From assembly GCF_000696185.1 (NCBI RefSeq), contig NZ_KK853997.1, positions 5,193,602-5,257,601 of the forward strand: a DNA stretch of 64,000 bases. The letters are read 5' to 3'. Position numbers and translations under genes: made by a program. This document shows, piece by piece, positions 19,555 to 28,747 of this stretch. Source of the DNA: Kitasatospora cheerisanensis KCTC 2395 (GTDB lineage Bacteria > Actinomycetota > Actinomycetes > Streptomycetales > Streptomycetaceae). Each line of letters opens with the position of its first letter. Position 1 is the first letter of the stretch. The notes under the pieces are model-generated. The model was not told the origin of the DNA and did no database searches. It saw only the letters and a list, made by a program, of their open reading frames with translations.

Positions 19555-19760
19555 CCCATGTCATGTGCCAATGGCACGCCGAACCCTTAATTTGCCCAAG
19601 AGAAGGGTGGATTACCGTCGAATCGCCGAAGTCGCCCGGTGATCCGTGCTAGTGGAGCGGATGGGGCGGCAGTGACGGACGGGACGTGGACAGGAAGGCC
19701 GCCGACGGGCCCGCGGCCCGTACCCTGGAGGGGCAACGTGCCGCAACGAGAGGTAGTCAC

Positions 19761-20075
19761 GTGTCACCCCGCCGCAACCGGATCCAGAAGCCCGAGGACC
19801 GCGAGAGCGCCGCGCCGATGGGCGGGTCGCTGCGGCGGGTCGAGTCGTACCGGGGGGAGGACTGGGTCGTGCAGACCGTGGCCGGCACCGCCGGGCGGTA
19901 CTACCGCTGCCCGGGCTGCGACCAGGAGATCCCGCCGGGCGTGGGGCACGTGGTGGCCTGGCCGGACCACAGCAGCGGGGTGGACGACCGGCGGCACTGG
20001 CACCGGGCGTGCTGGGGAGCGCGGGAGCGCCGCGGCTCCAACATCCTGCGGGGCCGCGGCGCTCCGAAGTACTGA
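19761..20075 (+). CDS. Small CxxC-containing protein, probable zinc ribbon
   Basis: A 104-aa basic protein. The centre has RYYRCPGCDQEIPPGVGHVV and, further on, HWHRACW: four possible zinc ligands (C-x2-C ... H-x3-C). The tail is Arg/Gly rich. It is often labelled ATP/GTP-binding protein in Streptomyces, but no nucleotide-binding motif is visible. The GTG start at 19761 has a GAGAGG site. It is convergent with the ABC permease. Confidence 0.75.
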   Translation: MSPRRNRIQKPEDRESAAPMGGSLRRVESYRGEDWVVQTVAGTAGRYYRCPGCDQEIPPGVGHVVAWPDHSSGVDDRRHWHRACWGARERRGSNILRGRGAPKY

Positions 20076-20082
20076 CGGCGCG

Positions 20083-20850
20083 TCAGGCGTCGCGCTTCTT
20101 CAGCACCAGGTACCCGCCGAGCAGCGCGGCCGCCGTCCACGCCGCGCAGATCAGCAGGCCGGTCCACGGACCGTACGGGTGGTCGGAGGTCGGGAAGACC
20201 TCCAGCGCCGTCCTGCCCGCCTGGTCCGGGAAGTAGCGGACCCAGGTCTTCACCACGGGGATGATGGCCAGGATCGGCGAGACCAGGAAGAAGAACGGGA
20301 TCAGGATGCCCAGCGACAGCACCTGGTTGCGCAGCATCATGGTGACGCCGACCGAGAACAGGCACAGCAGCGTCAGGTAGCAGGCCGCGCCGAACACCGC
20401 GCGCAGCACGTTCGGCTCGCCGAGGCCGGTGTTGTACTTGCCGAGCGCCACCTGCCCGAGGAAGAACGCGGCGAACACCGTCACCAGCGAGACCGCGAAC
20501 GCGAGGGCGCCGAGGACCGCCGTCTTCGCGCCCATCAGGACGCCGCGCTGCGGGACGGCGGCCAGCGACACCCGGATCATGCCGCTGGAGTACTCGTTGC
20601 CCACCGCCAGCACGCCGAACACCACGATCGCCAGCTCGCCCAGCGAGATCCCGGAGAGCGAGGTCGCCGTGGCGTCGAACGGGGTGGTGTTGTGCTCGGT
20701 GAACTGGTCGTAGTTCAGCTTGATCACCAGTGAGAGCGCGAAGCCCATGGCGACCACGATCAGGAAGGTGACGGCGAGCGTCCACACGGTGGAGCGGACG
20801 CTGCGGACCTTCGTCCACTCGGACTGCAGGACGGCGGGGAACGCGGCCAT
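20083..20850 (-). CDS. ABC-2 type exporter permease
   Basis: A 255-aa permease with six hydrophobic segments (VWTLAVTFLIVVAMGFALSL, LAIVVFGVLAVGNEYSSGMI, LAFAVSLVTVFAAFFLGQVAL and three more) and the ABC-2 motif FGVLAVGNEYSSGMIRVSL. It is 1 nt downstream of its ATPase, so the two form a two-gene operon. The substrate is unknown; related pairs export peptides or antibiotics. Confidence 0.9.
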   Translation of the reverse strand: MAAFPAVLQSEWTKVRSVRSTVWTLAVTFLIVVAMGFALSLVIKLNYDQFTEHNTTPFDATATSLSGISLGELAIVVFGVLAVGNEYSSGMIRVSLAAVPQRGVLMGAKTAVLGALAFAVSLVTVFAAFFLGQVALGKYNTGLGEPNVLRAVFGAACYLTLLCLFSVGVTMMLRNQVLSLGILIPFFFLVSPILAIIPVVKTWVRYFPDQAGRTALEVFPTSDHPYGPWTGLLICAAWTAAALLGGYLVLKKRDA

Positions 20851-20851
20851 C

Positions 20852-21835
20852 TCAGCTCTCCTTTCCGGACTTGTTGCGGGCGTCCCAGCCGGCGCCCCAG
20901 GCGGGCTGCTGCTCCAGGACGGGAACGGCGGTGCCGTCGGTGCGGTACTCCACGGAGTCCGCCGTCATCTGCATGAACGCTTCTTCCAGCGACGCCTGCT
21001 GCGGGCTCAGCTCGTGCAGCGTGATGTTGTGCGCGGCGGCCAGGTCGCCGAGGAGCACCGGGTCGCCGTCGGTCACCTCCCAGGAGCCGTCCGGGCCGGG
21101 GTCGGCGGTCAGGCCGGCGCCGCGCAGCGCGTCCAGCAGCTGCTCCTGGTGCGGGGTGCGCAGGCGCACCGCGGAGCGCGAGTTCCGCTTGATGAACTCG
21201 GCCATCGGCAGGTCGGCCAGCAGCCGGCCGCGGCCGATCACCACCAGGTGGTCCGCGGTCAGCGCCATCTCGCTCATCAGGTGCGAGGAGACGAACACCG
21301 TGCGGCCCTCGGCGGCCAGGGACTTCATCAGCTTGCGGATCCAGACGATGCCCTCCGGGTCGAGACCGTTCACCGGCTCGTCGAACATCAGGATCTGCGG
21401 GTCGCCCAGCAGCGCCGAGGCGATGCCCAGCCGCTGGCCCATGCCCAGCGAGAAGCCGCGGGCGCGCTTCTTCGCCACGGCGGTCAGACCGACGACCTCC
21501 AGCACCTGGTCCACCCGCTGCCGGGGGATCCGGTTGGACTGCGCCATCCACAGCAGGTGGTCGTACGCCGTCCGGCCGGGGTGCACGCTCTTCGCCTCCA
21601 GCAGCGCACCGATCTGCCGCAGCGGGTCCTGGATGGCGGCGTAACTCCGGCCGTTGATGGTGACCTTGCCGCTGGTCGGCTGGTCCAGGTCGAGGATCAT
21701 CCGCATGGTGGTGGACTTGCCGGCGCCGTTCGGGCCCAGGAAGCCGGTGACCACGCCCTCCGGGATCCGGAAGCTCAGATCGTCGACGGCCAACTTGTCA
21801 CCATAACGCTTCGTCAGGTGATGCAACTCGATCAT
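20852..21835 (-). CDS. ABC transporter ATP-binding protein
   Basis: A 327-aa ATPase of the drug/peptide exporter type. Walker A GPNGAGKST (residues 34-42), variant signature FSLGMGQRLGIA, Walker B ILMFDEPVNGLD and H-loop SSHLMSE are all present, with a C-terminal regulatory extension of about 110 aa. It partners with the adjacent permease. Confidence 0.94.
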   Translation of the reverse strand: MIELHHLTKRYGDKLAVDDLSFRIPEGVVTGFLGPNGAGKSTTMRMILDLDQPTSGKVTINGRSYAAIQDPLRQIGALLEAKSVHPGRTAYDHLLWMAQSNRIPRQRVDQVLEVVGLTAVAKKRARGFSLGMGQRLGIASALLGDPQILMFDEPVNGLDPEGIVWIRKLMKSLAAEGRTVFVSSHLMSEMALTADHLVVIGRGRLLADLPMAEFIKRNSRSAVRLRTPHQEQLLDALRGAGLTADPGPDGSWEVTDGDPVLLGDLAAAHNITLHELSPQQASLEEAFMQMTADSVEYRTDGTAVPVLEQQPAWGAGWDARNKSGKES

Positions 21836-21931
21836 TTGCCACTCCTTGGTCTGACGACAGGTTAGGACAGAAAGCGGATGATTCGGACGATCGTCGTCCG
21901 GGGCGCGGCCCCCGGGGCCTACGGTGGAGCC

Positions 21932-22735
21932 ATGACCTCCCCCAGCGCACCGGCCGTCCGCGAGAACGGCACCGGCACCCCGCTCGTCCTGCTGCACGCC
22001 TTCCCGCTCTCCGCGCGGATGTGGGAAGGACAACTGGAACGCGTACCCGGCCCGGCCGGTGACGACGCCCGGGTGGTCGCACCGGACCAGCGCGGCTTCG
22101 GCGCCGCCCCGCTCGGCACCGGGGAGCCGTCGCTGGACACCGCCGCCGACGACCTGGTGCAGCTGCTGGACGGCCTCGACATCGAACGGGCCGTGCTGGT
22201 CGGCCTGTCCATGGGCGGGTACGTGGCGATGGCCTTCGCCCGCCGGCACCCCGAACGCCTGGCCGGACTCGTCCTCGCCGACACCAGGGCCACCCCCGAC
22301 AGCGACGCCGTCCGCGCCAACCGCGAACGCATCGCCGCCGCCGTCCTCGAACGCGGCAGCGTCGACCTGCTGCTGGAGGAGAACACCGCCGAGAACCTGC
22401 TCGCCCCCGGCACCGAACCCGAACTCACCGACACCGTCCGGAAGATGATCGCCGAGGCGGACCCCGCCGCGGTCGCCTGGGCGCAGCGCGCGATGGCCGC
22501 CCGCCCCGACTCGCTGGAGGCGCTCGCCGCGCTGGAGGTGCCCGCCGCCGTCATCGTCGGCGAACTCGACACCGTCACCCCGCTCGCCGAGGCCCGGATG
22601 ATGGCGGCCGCCCTGCACGACGCCGAACTGACGGTCATTCCGGCCGTCGGGCACCTGTCCTCGCTGGAAGCGCCCGAGACCTTCAACGCCGCCGTCCGGT
22701 CCTTCCTCAAGCGCCTGAAGCAGCACGGCTCCTGA
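21932..22735 (+). CDS. Alpha/beta hydrolase
   Basis: A 267-aa enzyme with the complete triad: nucleophile Ser93 in GLSMGG, acid in GELDTVTP and His in GHLSSLE near the C-terminus; the oxyanion region is LLHAFPLSARMW. Resembles 3-oxoadipate enol-lactonase-type hydrolases, but no pathway neighbours support that. ATG 21932 is preceded by TACGGT at 6 nt (possibly leaderless) and a weak GGTGGAG; an upstream ATG at 21878 is less likely. Confidence 0.88.
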   Translation: MTSPSAPAVRENGTGTPLVLLHAFPLSARMWEGQLERVPGPAGDDARVVAPDQRGFGAAPLGTGEPSLDTAADDLVQLLDGLDIERAVLVGLSMGGYVAMAFARRHPERLAGLVLADTRATPDSDAVRANRERIAAAVLERGSVDLLLEENTAENLLAPGTEPELTDTVRKMIAEADPAAVAWAQRAMAARPDSLEALAALEVPAAVIVGELDTVTPLAEARMMAAALHDAELTVIPAVGHLSSLEAPETFNAAVRSFLKRLKQHGS

Positions 22736-22739
22736 TGTG

Positions 22740-22778
22740 CCGGAAGGGCCCGGAGCGTGGAGCTCCGGGCCCTTCCGG
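22740..22778. terminator. Bidirectional terminator between the hydrolase and filP
   Basis: A perfect 17-bp stem, CCGGAAGGGCCCGGAGC (22740-22756) with its complement at 22762-22778 and a GTGGA loop, sits in the 79-nt gap between two convergent genes. Confidence 0.8.
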
Positions 22779-22814
22779 GCGGTTCTCAGCGGGCTGCCCC
22801 GACCGGGGCCGCCG

Positions 22815-23744
22815 TCAGCGCGACTGCTGCGCCGGGACGCCCAGACCGTCGTCGGTCGGCAGCGAAGCCGCGGCGACCGCCGCACCGGTCAGGGTGGCCA
22901 GCATCTCGCGGACGTTGGTCAGCTGCGCGTTGATCGAGTCGCGGCGGTTGGTGAGCGCCGCCAGCTCGCGCTCCGACTCGCTGCGGACCCGGTCGGCCTT
23001 CGCGTTGGCGTCGGCCACGATGTCCTCGGCCTGGCGCTGCGCCGTCTCGATGGTCTGCCGGGAGCGGCGCTCCGCGTCGGTGCGCAGCTTCTCCGCCTCC
23101 AGGCGGAGCTGCTCGGCGCGGTGCTCGATCTCGGCGAGCCGCTTCTCCGCCTTGGCCTGACGGGCCGCCAGGTCGCGCTCGGACTGCTCCCGGCGCTTGG
23201 CCAGGTTGGTCTCGAACTCCAGCGCCGCCTGCGCGGCCTTGGTGCGGGTCTCCTCGAAGAGGGCGTCCGCCTCCTCGCGCTTGTTCTGCGCGTCCTTGTT
23301 GGCCTCGGCGCGCAGCTGCGCCGCGTCCGACTTGGCCTTGTCGACGATCCGCAGGCCTTCGTCCTCCGCCTTGGCCTTGCGGTCCTTGGCGTAGTTCTCG
23401 GCCTCGGTGCGGACCTGCTGCGCCGCGGCCTCGGCCAGCTCGCGGTGCTGCTCGGCGGCGCGGTGCGCCTCGTCGCGCAGGTCCTTGGCCTCCTCCTCGG
23501 CGAGGCGGAGGATCTTCTCGACGCGGGCGCCGAGACCGGCGTACGAGGGCTCCGCCTCGGTGACCGCCGCCTGCGCGGTCTGGGTCTCCAGGTGGAGTTC
23601 CTCGATGCGCTTCTCCAGCGCGCTGATCCGGGAGAGCGCGCTGTCTCGGTCGGCCACCAGCTTGGCGATCCGCTCGTCGACCTGGGCGCGCTCGTACCCA
23701 CGGCGTACCAGGTCGAAGCCGTGCGGGGAGTGACTGTCGCTCAT
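22815..23744 (-). CDS. filP: Coiled-coil cytoskeletal protein FilP
   Basis: FilP forms intermediate-filament-like structures behind the hyphal tip and interacts with DivIVA. The 309-aa protein is nearly all coiled coil, starting MSDSHSPHGFDLVRRGYERA with a DivIVA-like N-terminal motif, then long Glu/Arg/Ala heptads. The ATG at 23744 gives the known FilP length and N-terminus; an upstream in-frame start (23801) is unlikely. Its C-terminal segment (SERELAALTNRRDSINAQL) matches the Scy C-terminus (GQRELDELVRRRKDINTEI), pointing to a shared end module. It lies directly downstream of scy, with its own possible promoter in the 108-nt gap. Confidence 0.93.
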   Translation of the reverse strand: MSDSHSPHGFDLVRRGYERAQVDERIAKLVADRDSALSRISALEKRIEELHLETQTAQAAVTEAEPSYAGLGARVEKILRLAEEEAKDLRDEAHRAAEQHRELAEAAAQQVRTEAENYAKDRKAKAEDEGLRIVDKAKSDAAQLRAEANKDAQNKREEADALFEETRTKAAQAALEFETNLAKRREQSERDLAARQAKAEKRLAEIEHRAEQLRLEAEKLRTDAERRSRQTIETAQRQAEDIVADANAKADRVRSESERELAALTNRRDSINAQLTNVREMLATLTGAAVAAASLPTDDGLGVPAQQSR

Positions 23745-23795
23745 GGGATTTCTGGGCTTCCTGTCGTCAAACCGCTGAGATGGTTGAGGGAATCC

Positions 23796-23817
23796 TGACA
23801 CGGTACCGGAGTGTCAA
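23796..23817 (-). promoter_or_regulatory. Inverted repeat and -35-like hexamer upstream of filP
   Basis: TGACAC (23796-23801) and GTGTCA (23811-23816) form an inverted repeat around GGTACCGGA. On the minus strand the outer part reads TTGACA (23817-23812), a perfect -35 hexamer, about 70 nt before the filP start. The -10 is not clear. It suggests filP can be transcribed apart from scy. Confidence 0.4.
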
Positions 23818-23852
23818 CGGCGAAACGCCGTCGGTTCGCGGACAATGTCCGC

Positions 23853-26800
23853 TCAATCGGGTGGCGCGCCCCCGGAGCGATTGCCTCCCGATCGCGGAGA
23901 GCCCACCCCGGCACCGGCCTTGGGCCCTCCGTCCTTCTTACTGCCCCCGTTGCTGTGGGCCGCCGGCGCGGGCGCCTCGAACGCCTCCAACGCCGACAGC
24001 ACGTCCTGGACCCGAGAGATCTCGGTGTTGATGTCCTTGCGGCGGCGGACCAGTTCGTCCAACTCCCGCTGGCCCTCGTCGGTCACGCGCTTCGCCTCGG
24101 CCTTCGCCTCGGCGAGCAGCCGCTCCGCCTCCTCGGCGGCCAGCCGCAGCTGCTCCTCGGCGTCCGAACCGGCCCGGCGGATCCGCTTCTCCGACTCCTC
24201 GTCGGCGCGCCGCAGCCGGGACGCGGCCTCGTCGGCCGCCGCCTCCAGCTTCTCCTCGGACTCCATCTCGGAGGCCTTCAGCTTGGCCTCCGCCTTGATG
24301 ATCAGCGCCTCGGCCCGGGTGGTGGAGTCGGCGAGCTTGTTCTCCGCCTCCTTCAGCAGCGTCTCGGCCTTGCGCACCGCCGAGATCCGCACCCGCCCGG
24401 CCTCCGCCGACGCCTCCGAGGTCAGCTCGGCCGCCCGCGTCTCGGCCGCCGCGATCAGCTCCGCCGCCCGCTCCTCGGCCTCCGCGACCTGCGCCTGCGC
24501 CTGCTCCTCGGCCTCGGTCAGCTGCTCCTGAGCCGCCGTCACCAGCGCGTCCACCCGCTCGCCGGCGGACTTCATCGCCTGCGCGTTCTCCTTGCGGGCC
24601 CGCTCGTGCAGCGCCTCGATCTCGGCGTCGGTGCGCTCGCGCAGTTCCTCGGCCCGGGTCCGGATCGCGGTCGAGTCCCGGCGGGCCTCGGACAGCAGCG
24701 CGTCCGCGTCCGAACGGGCCCGCTCCACCTCGGCCTTGCCCTGCGCCTCGGCCGTCGCGACCAGCCGCTCGGCCTCCTTGCGGGCCGCCGTCACCAGCGC
24801 GTCGGCCTGCTCCTCGGCGGCCGCGGCCGCCGCCAGCGCCTCCGCCTGGGCCGACTCGGCGAGCTGCTCGGCGTCCGTGAACGCCTTCTCCAGCACCGAC
24901 TTGGCCTGCTCGCGGGTCGACTTGTCGTACGCCTCCGCGCTCTCCCGCAGCTCCGCGTCGAACGCCTCCGCGCGGGCCCGGATGTCCGCGTCGAACTCCT
25001 CCGCCAGGGTGCGGGTCGCCAGCGCGTACTCCTCGGCGTCCGCGCGCAGCGCCGCGGCCCGCTCCTCCGCGTCCGCCAGCGCCGCCGCCGCCAGCTCGTC
25101 CGCCTCGGCCAGTGCGCGCTGCGCCCCGGCCTCCGCGGCGGCCCGCTGCTGCTCGGCGAACTCGGCGGCGGCCGCCTTGAGTTCGGCGGTCTCGTGCTCC
25201 GCGGCGGCGCGCAGCTCGCGGTCGTACGCGGCGGCGGCCTCGCGCAGCTCGCGGTCGAACGTGCTGGCGGCCTCCCGGAGTTCGGTGGTCTCCCGGTCGG
25301 CGAGGGCGCGCTGCTCGGCGGTGTCCCGCTCCGCGGCGGCCCGCAGCTCGGCGGCGTCGCGGGCCGCGGCCTCGCGCAGTTCGGCGGTCTCGCGGTCGGC
25401 GACGGCCCGGAGTTCGGCGGTCTCGCGCTCCGCGGTGGCCCGCAGCTCCGCGATCTCCTGCTCGGCGGCGGCGCGCAGCTCGGCGATCTGATTGGTCGCC
25501 GTCTCGTGCAGGCCGGCCACCGACTGGCGGACCTCGGCGGCGTCCTGCTCGGCCTGCGAGACCAGCTCGGCGGCCTGCGCCGCGCCCTCGGCCCGCAGCT
25601 CCTCGGAGGCCCGCGCGGCCTCCCTGCGCAGCTCGGTGCTCTCCCGGACGGCGGTGGCGCGGAGTTCGGCCACCTCCTGCTCGGCGGTGGCGCGCAGCTC
25701 GGCCGTGTCGGCGTCCGCGCGCTCGCGCAGCTCGCGGTCGTACGCGGCGGCGGCCTCGCGCAGCTCGCGGTCGAACGTGCTTGCGGCCTCCCGGAGTTCG
25801 GTGGTCTCCCGGTCGGCGAGGGCACGCAGCTCCGCGGTCTCCCGCTCGGCGGCGGCCCGGAGTTCGGCGGTGTCCCGCTCGGCGGCGGCGCGCAGCTCCT
25901 GGTCGAAGGACTCGGCCTCCGCGCGCAGGCGGGCGGCCTCGGAGCGGTCGGCGGCGGCGTCGGCGGCCAGCGCCTCGGCCTCGGTGCGGGCGGCGGCGAG
26001 CTCCTGCTCGGCCTCGGCGCGCATCCGGTGGGCGTCCTGCGCGGCGGCCTCGCGGACCGACGCGGCCTCGCCGTCGGCGGCCTCGCGGATCGCGGCGGCC
26101 TCGGCCAACTTCTCGGCGGTCAGCGCCTGTTCGCGCTCCAGGTCGGCGCGGGCCGCCTCGCGGGCGGCGGCCGCCTCCTCGCGCAGCGCCTGCGCGGCGG
26201 CCTCGGCCTGCTCGGCGAGCGCGCGGGCGGCCTCCTCGGCCTCGGCGCGCACGGCCCGGCCGGCCTCCTCGGCCTGGGCGCGGTGCTGCTCGGCCCACTG
26301 CGCGGCATCCGCGCGGACAGCCTCGGCGGCGGCGTCGGCGTCGGCCCGGACCGCCCCGGCGGCGGCCTCGGCCTCCGCGCGCAGGGTCGCGGCGGCGGCC
26401 TCGGCCTGCTCGCGGGTCCGCGCGGCGTCGCGTTCGGCGGCGGCGCGCTGCTCCTCGGCGGCGGCCTCGGCCGCGGCGAGCAGTTCGTCGCGGGCTGCGG
26501 CGGCGGAGGCGGTGAGCTTCTCGGCCTCGGCGCGGGCCCTGGTCAGGGTCTGCTCGGCCCGGCCCTGGACGGCGGCGGCCTGCTCGCGGGTCTCGGTGCG
26601 CAGCCGCTCGACCTCTTCGGCGGCGCCGGAGCGCAGCGCGTCGGCGTCGGTCTTGGCGGCGGTCAGCAGCTCCTCGGCCTGCTTCGCGGACTCCTCGATC
26701 TGCACGGCGGCCTGCCGGCGGGCGTCGGCGCGCACGCGCTCGGCCTCGGCCTCGGCGGCGGAGCGCTGCTGCTCGGCCTGCTCGCGGGCCTGGGCGGCCT

Positions 26801-28382
26801 CGGCCTGCATCCGCTCCAGCTGCTCGCGGATCGAGGCGGCGTCCTCCATGGCGGCGTTCTGCGCCTGCTCGACGGCGTCGCGGGCCTGCTCCAGCAGGGT
26901 GCCGGCCTCGGACTTGGCGTGCTCGACCAGCCGTTCGGCCTCGGCGGCGGCCTCGCCGCGGGTGGCCTCGGCGTCGGTGGTCGCGCGGGCGAGCACCTCC
27001 TCGGCCTGCTTGGCGGCGCGGGCCAGCCGCAGCGCGGCGTCCTTGGCGCCCTCGGCGCGGCCGGCCTCCTCGGCTTCGGCGCGCAGCCGCTCGGCCTCGG
27101 CGGCGGCCTGTTCGCGCAGCTCGGCGGCCTTGCGCTCGGCGGCGGCCCAGTGCTCGGCGATCTCCTTCTCGGCGTCCGCGCGCAGCTCGTTGGCGACCGA
27201 CTCGGCGGCGCCGCGCAGGCGCTCGCTCTCCTCGGCGGCGGCGGCCTTGGCGGCGTCCGCCTCGGCCTGGGCGGTGGAGGCGGCGGCCTTGATCAGCTCG
27301 GCCTCGCGGGTGGCGGCGGCCACCATCTTGGCGATCTCGGCCTTGGCGGTCTGCGAGCGCTGCTCGCTGGCGGCGGTGCCGTCGGCGACCTTGCGCTCGG
27401 CCTCGGCGGCGGCCTCGGCCTGCAGGCGTTCGGCGGCGGCGAGCGCCTCCTCGCGCATCCGGGCGGCCTCGGTGCGGGCCCGCTCGGCCTCGGCGAGGGC
27501 CTCGGCGCGCAGCCGCTCTATCTCGGCCTGGGCGCCGACCAGGGCGGCCTCGGCGCGCTCCTGGTCGGAGCGGGCCTGGGCCTTGAGGGCGGCGATCTCG
27601 GCCTCGGCGGCGGCGAGCTGCTGCTGGGCGGCGGCGTGCGCCTCGGCGAGCTGCTGCTGGGCGGCGGCGGTGAGGGCGACGCGCTGTTCCTCGGCCTGGG
27701 CGCCGGTCTGCTGGGCCTGCTCGGAGGCGGCGCGCAGCAGGCGTTCGGCGTCGGACTGGGCGCGCAGCAGCGCTTCCTCGGCGCGGGCCTGGGCCTCGCC
27801 GCGGGCGGCGTCGACGTCGGCGGCGGTCTGGGCGCGGGCCTGGTCGGCGAGCGCGGCGGCCTCGGCGCGGACGGCGGCCATCATCCGCTCGGCCTCGACG
27901 CGGGCCTCCTGGAGCAGGCGCTGCGCCTCCTGCTCGGTGCCGGCGCGGGTCTGCTCCGCCCAGTTGACGTTCTCGTTGACGTGGCGTTCGGCGGCGGCGC
28001 GGAACTCGGCGAGTTCCTCCTCCAGCCGGCGGCGCCGGGCGTTGAACTCGGCTTCCAGCTGGGCGGTGCGCTCGGCGGCCTCCGCCATCATCCGCTGGGT
28101 CGCGGCCTGGGATTCGCGGAGCTGGCGTTCGGCGTCGGCGCGGAGCGCCTCCGCCTGCATCTCGGCGTTGCGCAGGACCTGTTCGGCCTGGCCGGAGACG
28201 GAGTCGAAGGCGCGCGGCTGCGCGAGCTGCCGGCGGGCCTCGTGGAGCTTGGCCCGCAGCACCTCCACCTGGTAGGCGAGGTCGTCGGCGTGCTCGATGG
28301 TCTTGTCCCGCTCCTTGCGGGCCTTCTCCAGCTCGGCCTCGAACTTGGAGAGGTGATCCTCAACGCGGTCGTAGCCCCGCAC
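23853..28382 (-). CDS. scy: Polarity scaffold protein Scy (long coiled coil)
   Basis: Scy recruits DivIVA and FilP into the tip-organising centre and sets polar growth and branching. The 1509-aa protein begins MRGYDRVEDHLSKFEAEL and is one continuous coiled coil. Much of it has strict 11-residue periodicity, for example ELRAAAERDTA, ELRALADRETT, ELREAASTFDR, ELREAAAAYDR, ELRATAEQEVA. It is longer than the S. coelicolor protein (about 1,326 aa as I recall), and part of the difference is a near-identical internal duplication (25209-25310 and 25725-25826). The GTG start at 28382 has a CAGGAG site; the alternative ATG nearby is out of frame. Confidence 0.95.
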   Translation of the reverse strand: MRGYDRVEDHLSKFEAELEKARKERDKTIEHADDLAYQVEVLRAKLHEARRQLAQPRAFDSVSGQAEQVLRNAEMQAEALRADAERQLRESQAATQRMMAEAAERTAQLEAEFNARRRRLEEELAEFRAAAERHVNENVNWAEQTRAGTEQEAQRLLQEARVEAERMMAAVRAEAAALADQARAQTAADVDAARGEAQARAEEALLRAQSDAERLLRAASEQAQQTGAQAEEQRVALTAAAQQQLAEAHAAAQQQLAAAEAEIAALKAQARSDQERAEAALVGAQAEIERLRAEALAEAERARTEAARMREEALAAAERLQAEAAAEAERKVADGTAASEQRSQTAKAEIAKMVAAATREAELIKAAASTAQAEADAAKAAAAEESERLRGAAESVANELRADAEKEIAEHWAAAERKAAELREQAAAEAERLRAEAEEAGRAEGAKDAALRLARAAKQAEEVLARATTDAEATRGEAAAEAERLVEHAKSEAGTLLEQARDAVEQAQNAAMEDAASIREQLERMQAEAAQAREQAEQQRSAAEAEAERVRADARRQAAVQIEESAKQAEELLTAAKTDADALRSGAAEEVERLRTETREQAAAVQGRAEQTLTRARAEAEKLTASAAAARDELLAAAEAAAEEQRAAAERDAARTREQAEAAAATLRAEAEAAAGAVRADADAAAEAVRADAAQWAEQHRAQAEEAGRAVRAEAEEAARALAEQAEAAAQALREEAAAAREAARADLEREQALTAEKLAEAAAIREAADGEAASVREAAAQDAHRMRAEAEQELAAARTEAEALAADAAADRSEAARLRAEAESFDQELRAAAERDTAELRAAAERETAELRALADRETTELREAASTFDRELREAAAAYDRELRERADADTAELRATAEQEVAELRATAVRESTELRREAARASEELRAEGAAQAAELVSQAEQDAAEVRQSVAGLHETATNQIAELRAAAEQEIAELRATAERETAELRAVADRETAELREAAARDAAELRAAAERDTAEQRALADRETTELREAASTFDRELREAAAAYDRELRAAAEHETAELKAAAAEFAEQQRAAAEAGAQRALAEADELAAAALADAEERAAALRADAEEYALATRTLAEEFDADIRARAEAFDAELRESAEAYDKSTREQAKSVLEKAFTDAEQLAESAQAEALAAAAAAEEQADALVTAARKEAERLVATAEAQGKAEVERARSDADALLSEARRDSTAIRTRAEELRERTDAEIEALHERARKENAQAMKSAGERVDALVTAAQEQLTEAEEQAQAQVAEAEERAAELIAAAETRAAELTSEASAEAGRVRISAVRKAETLLKEAENKLADSTTRAEALIIKAEAKLKASEMESEEKLEAAADEAASRLRRADEESEKRIRRAGSDAEEQLRLAAEEAERLLAEAKAEAKRVTDEGQRELDELVRRRKDINTEISRVQDVLSALEAFEAPAPAAHSNGGSKKDGGPKAGAGVGSPRSGGNRSGGAPPD
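25209..25826 (-). repeat. Near-identical 102-bp direct repeat inside scy
   Basis: Bases 25209-25310 recur at 25725-25826 (offset 516 bp, in frame) with only about two mismatches. Both copies encode the same stretch beginning RALADRETTELREAAST and ending AAYDRELR. The identity at DNA level, beyond the general low complexity of scy, indicates a recent duplication or gene conversion. Confidence 0.8.
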
Positions 28383-28747
28383 TCCGCGGTCCCATCCATC
28401 TCCTGGTCGCGTCCTCGACCGGGTCCGCTCCGCTCCCTGGCCGTGCCCGGGGTCGGACCGGTCGGTCCTTGCAATCGCTCCGCCGTCCGGGTGGACTCCT
28501 GAGCGAACTGTTGCCTCTGGAGAATGGTGACAGATCCGAACGGCGACCGTTCGGCCGTGCCCGCGTCGTGGACTCCCCTGCGGTGCGCGGACCGGAGGTA
28601 CCTGCGCACCTGGGCATTGTAGTGGGAGCCGTGCCCGGGGGAATGGGGGCGAGGTCCTTTTCGGAAGTTACCGGCCAGTTTGTTACCGCTTCGTCGAAAC
28701 CGGCCGGCTCCCGCACCCGCCCCGGTCGGGGGCCGTTCGGCCCGCGG
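28383..28747. other. 365-nt scy upstream region without a gene
   Basis: Between the scy start and the end of the epimerase gene, both on the minus strand. It holds an 8-bp inverted repeat, CCGAACGG-CGA-CCGTTCGG (28536-28554), about 155 nt upstream of the scy GTG, and no ORF with proper codon use. Probably the scy promoter and leader. Confidence 0.5.

Noticed and set aside
23811..28502. 1563-aa plus-strand frame opposite scy
   Set aside because: Gly/Leu-rich mirror of the highly biased scy codons. The minus strand encodes the recognisable coiled coil with a proper start and ribosome site.
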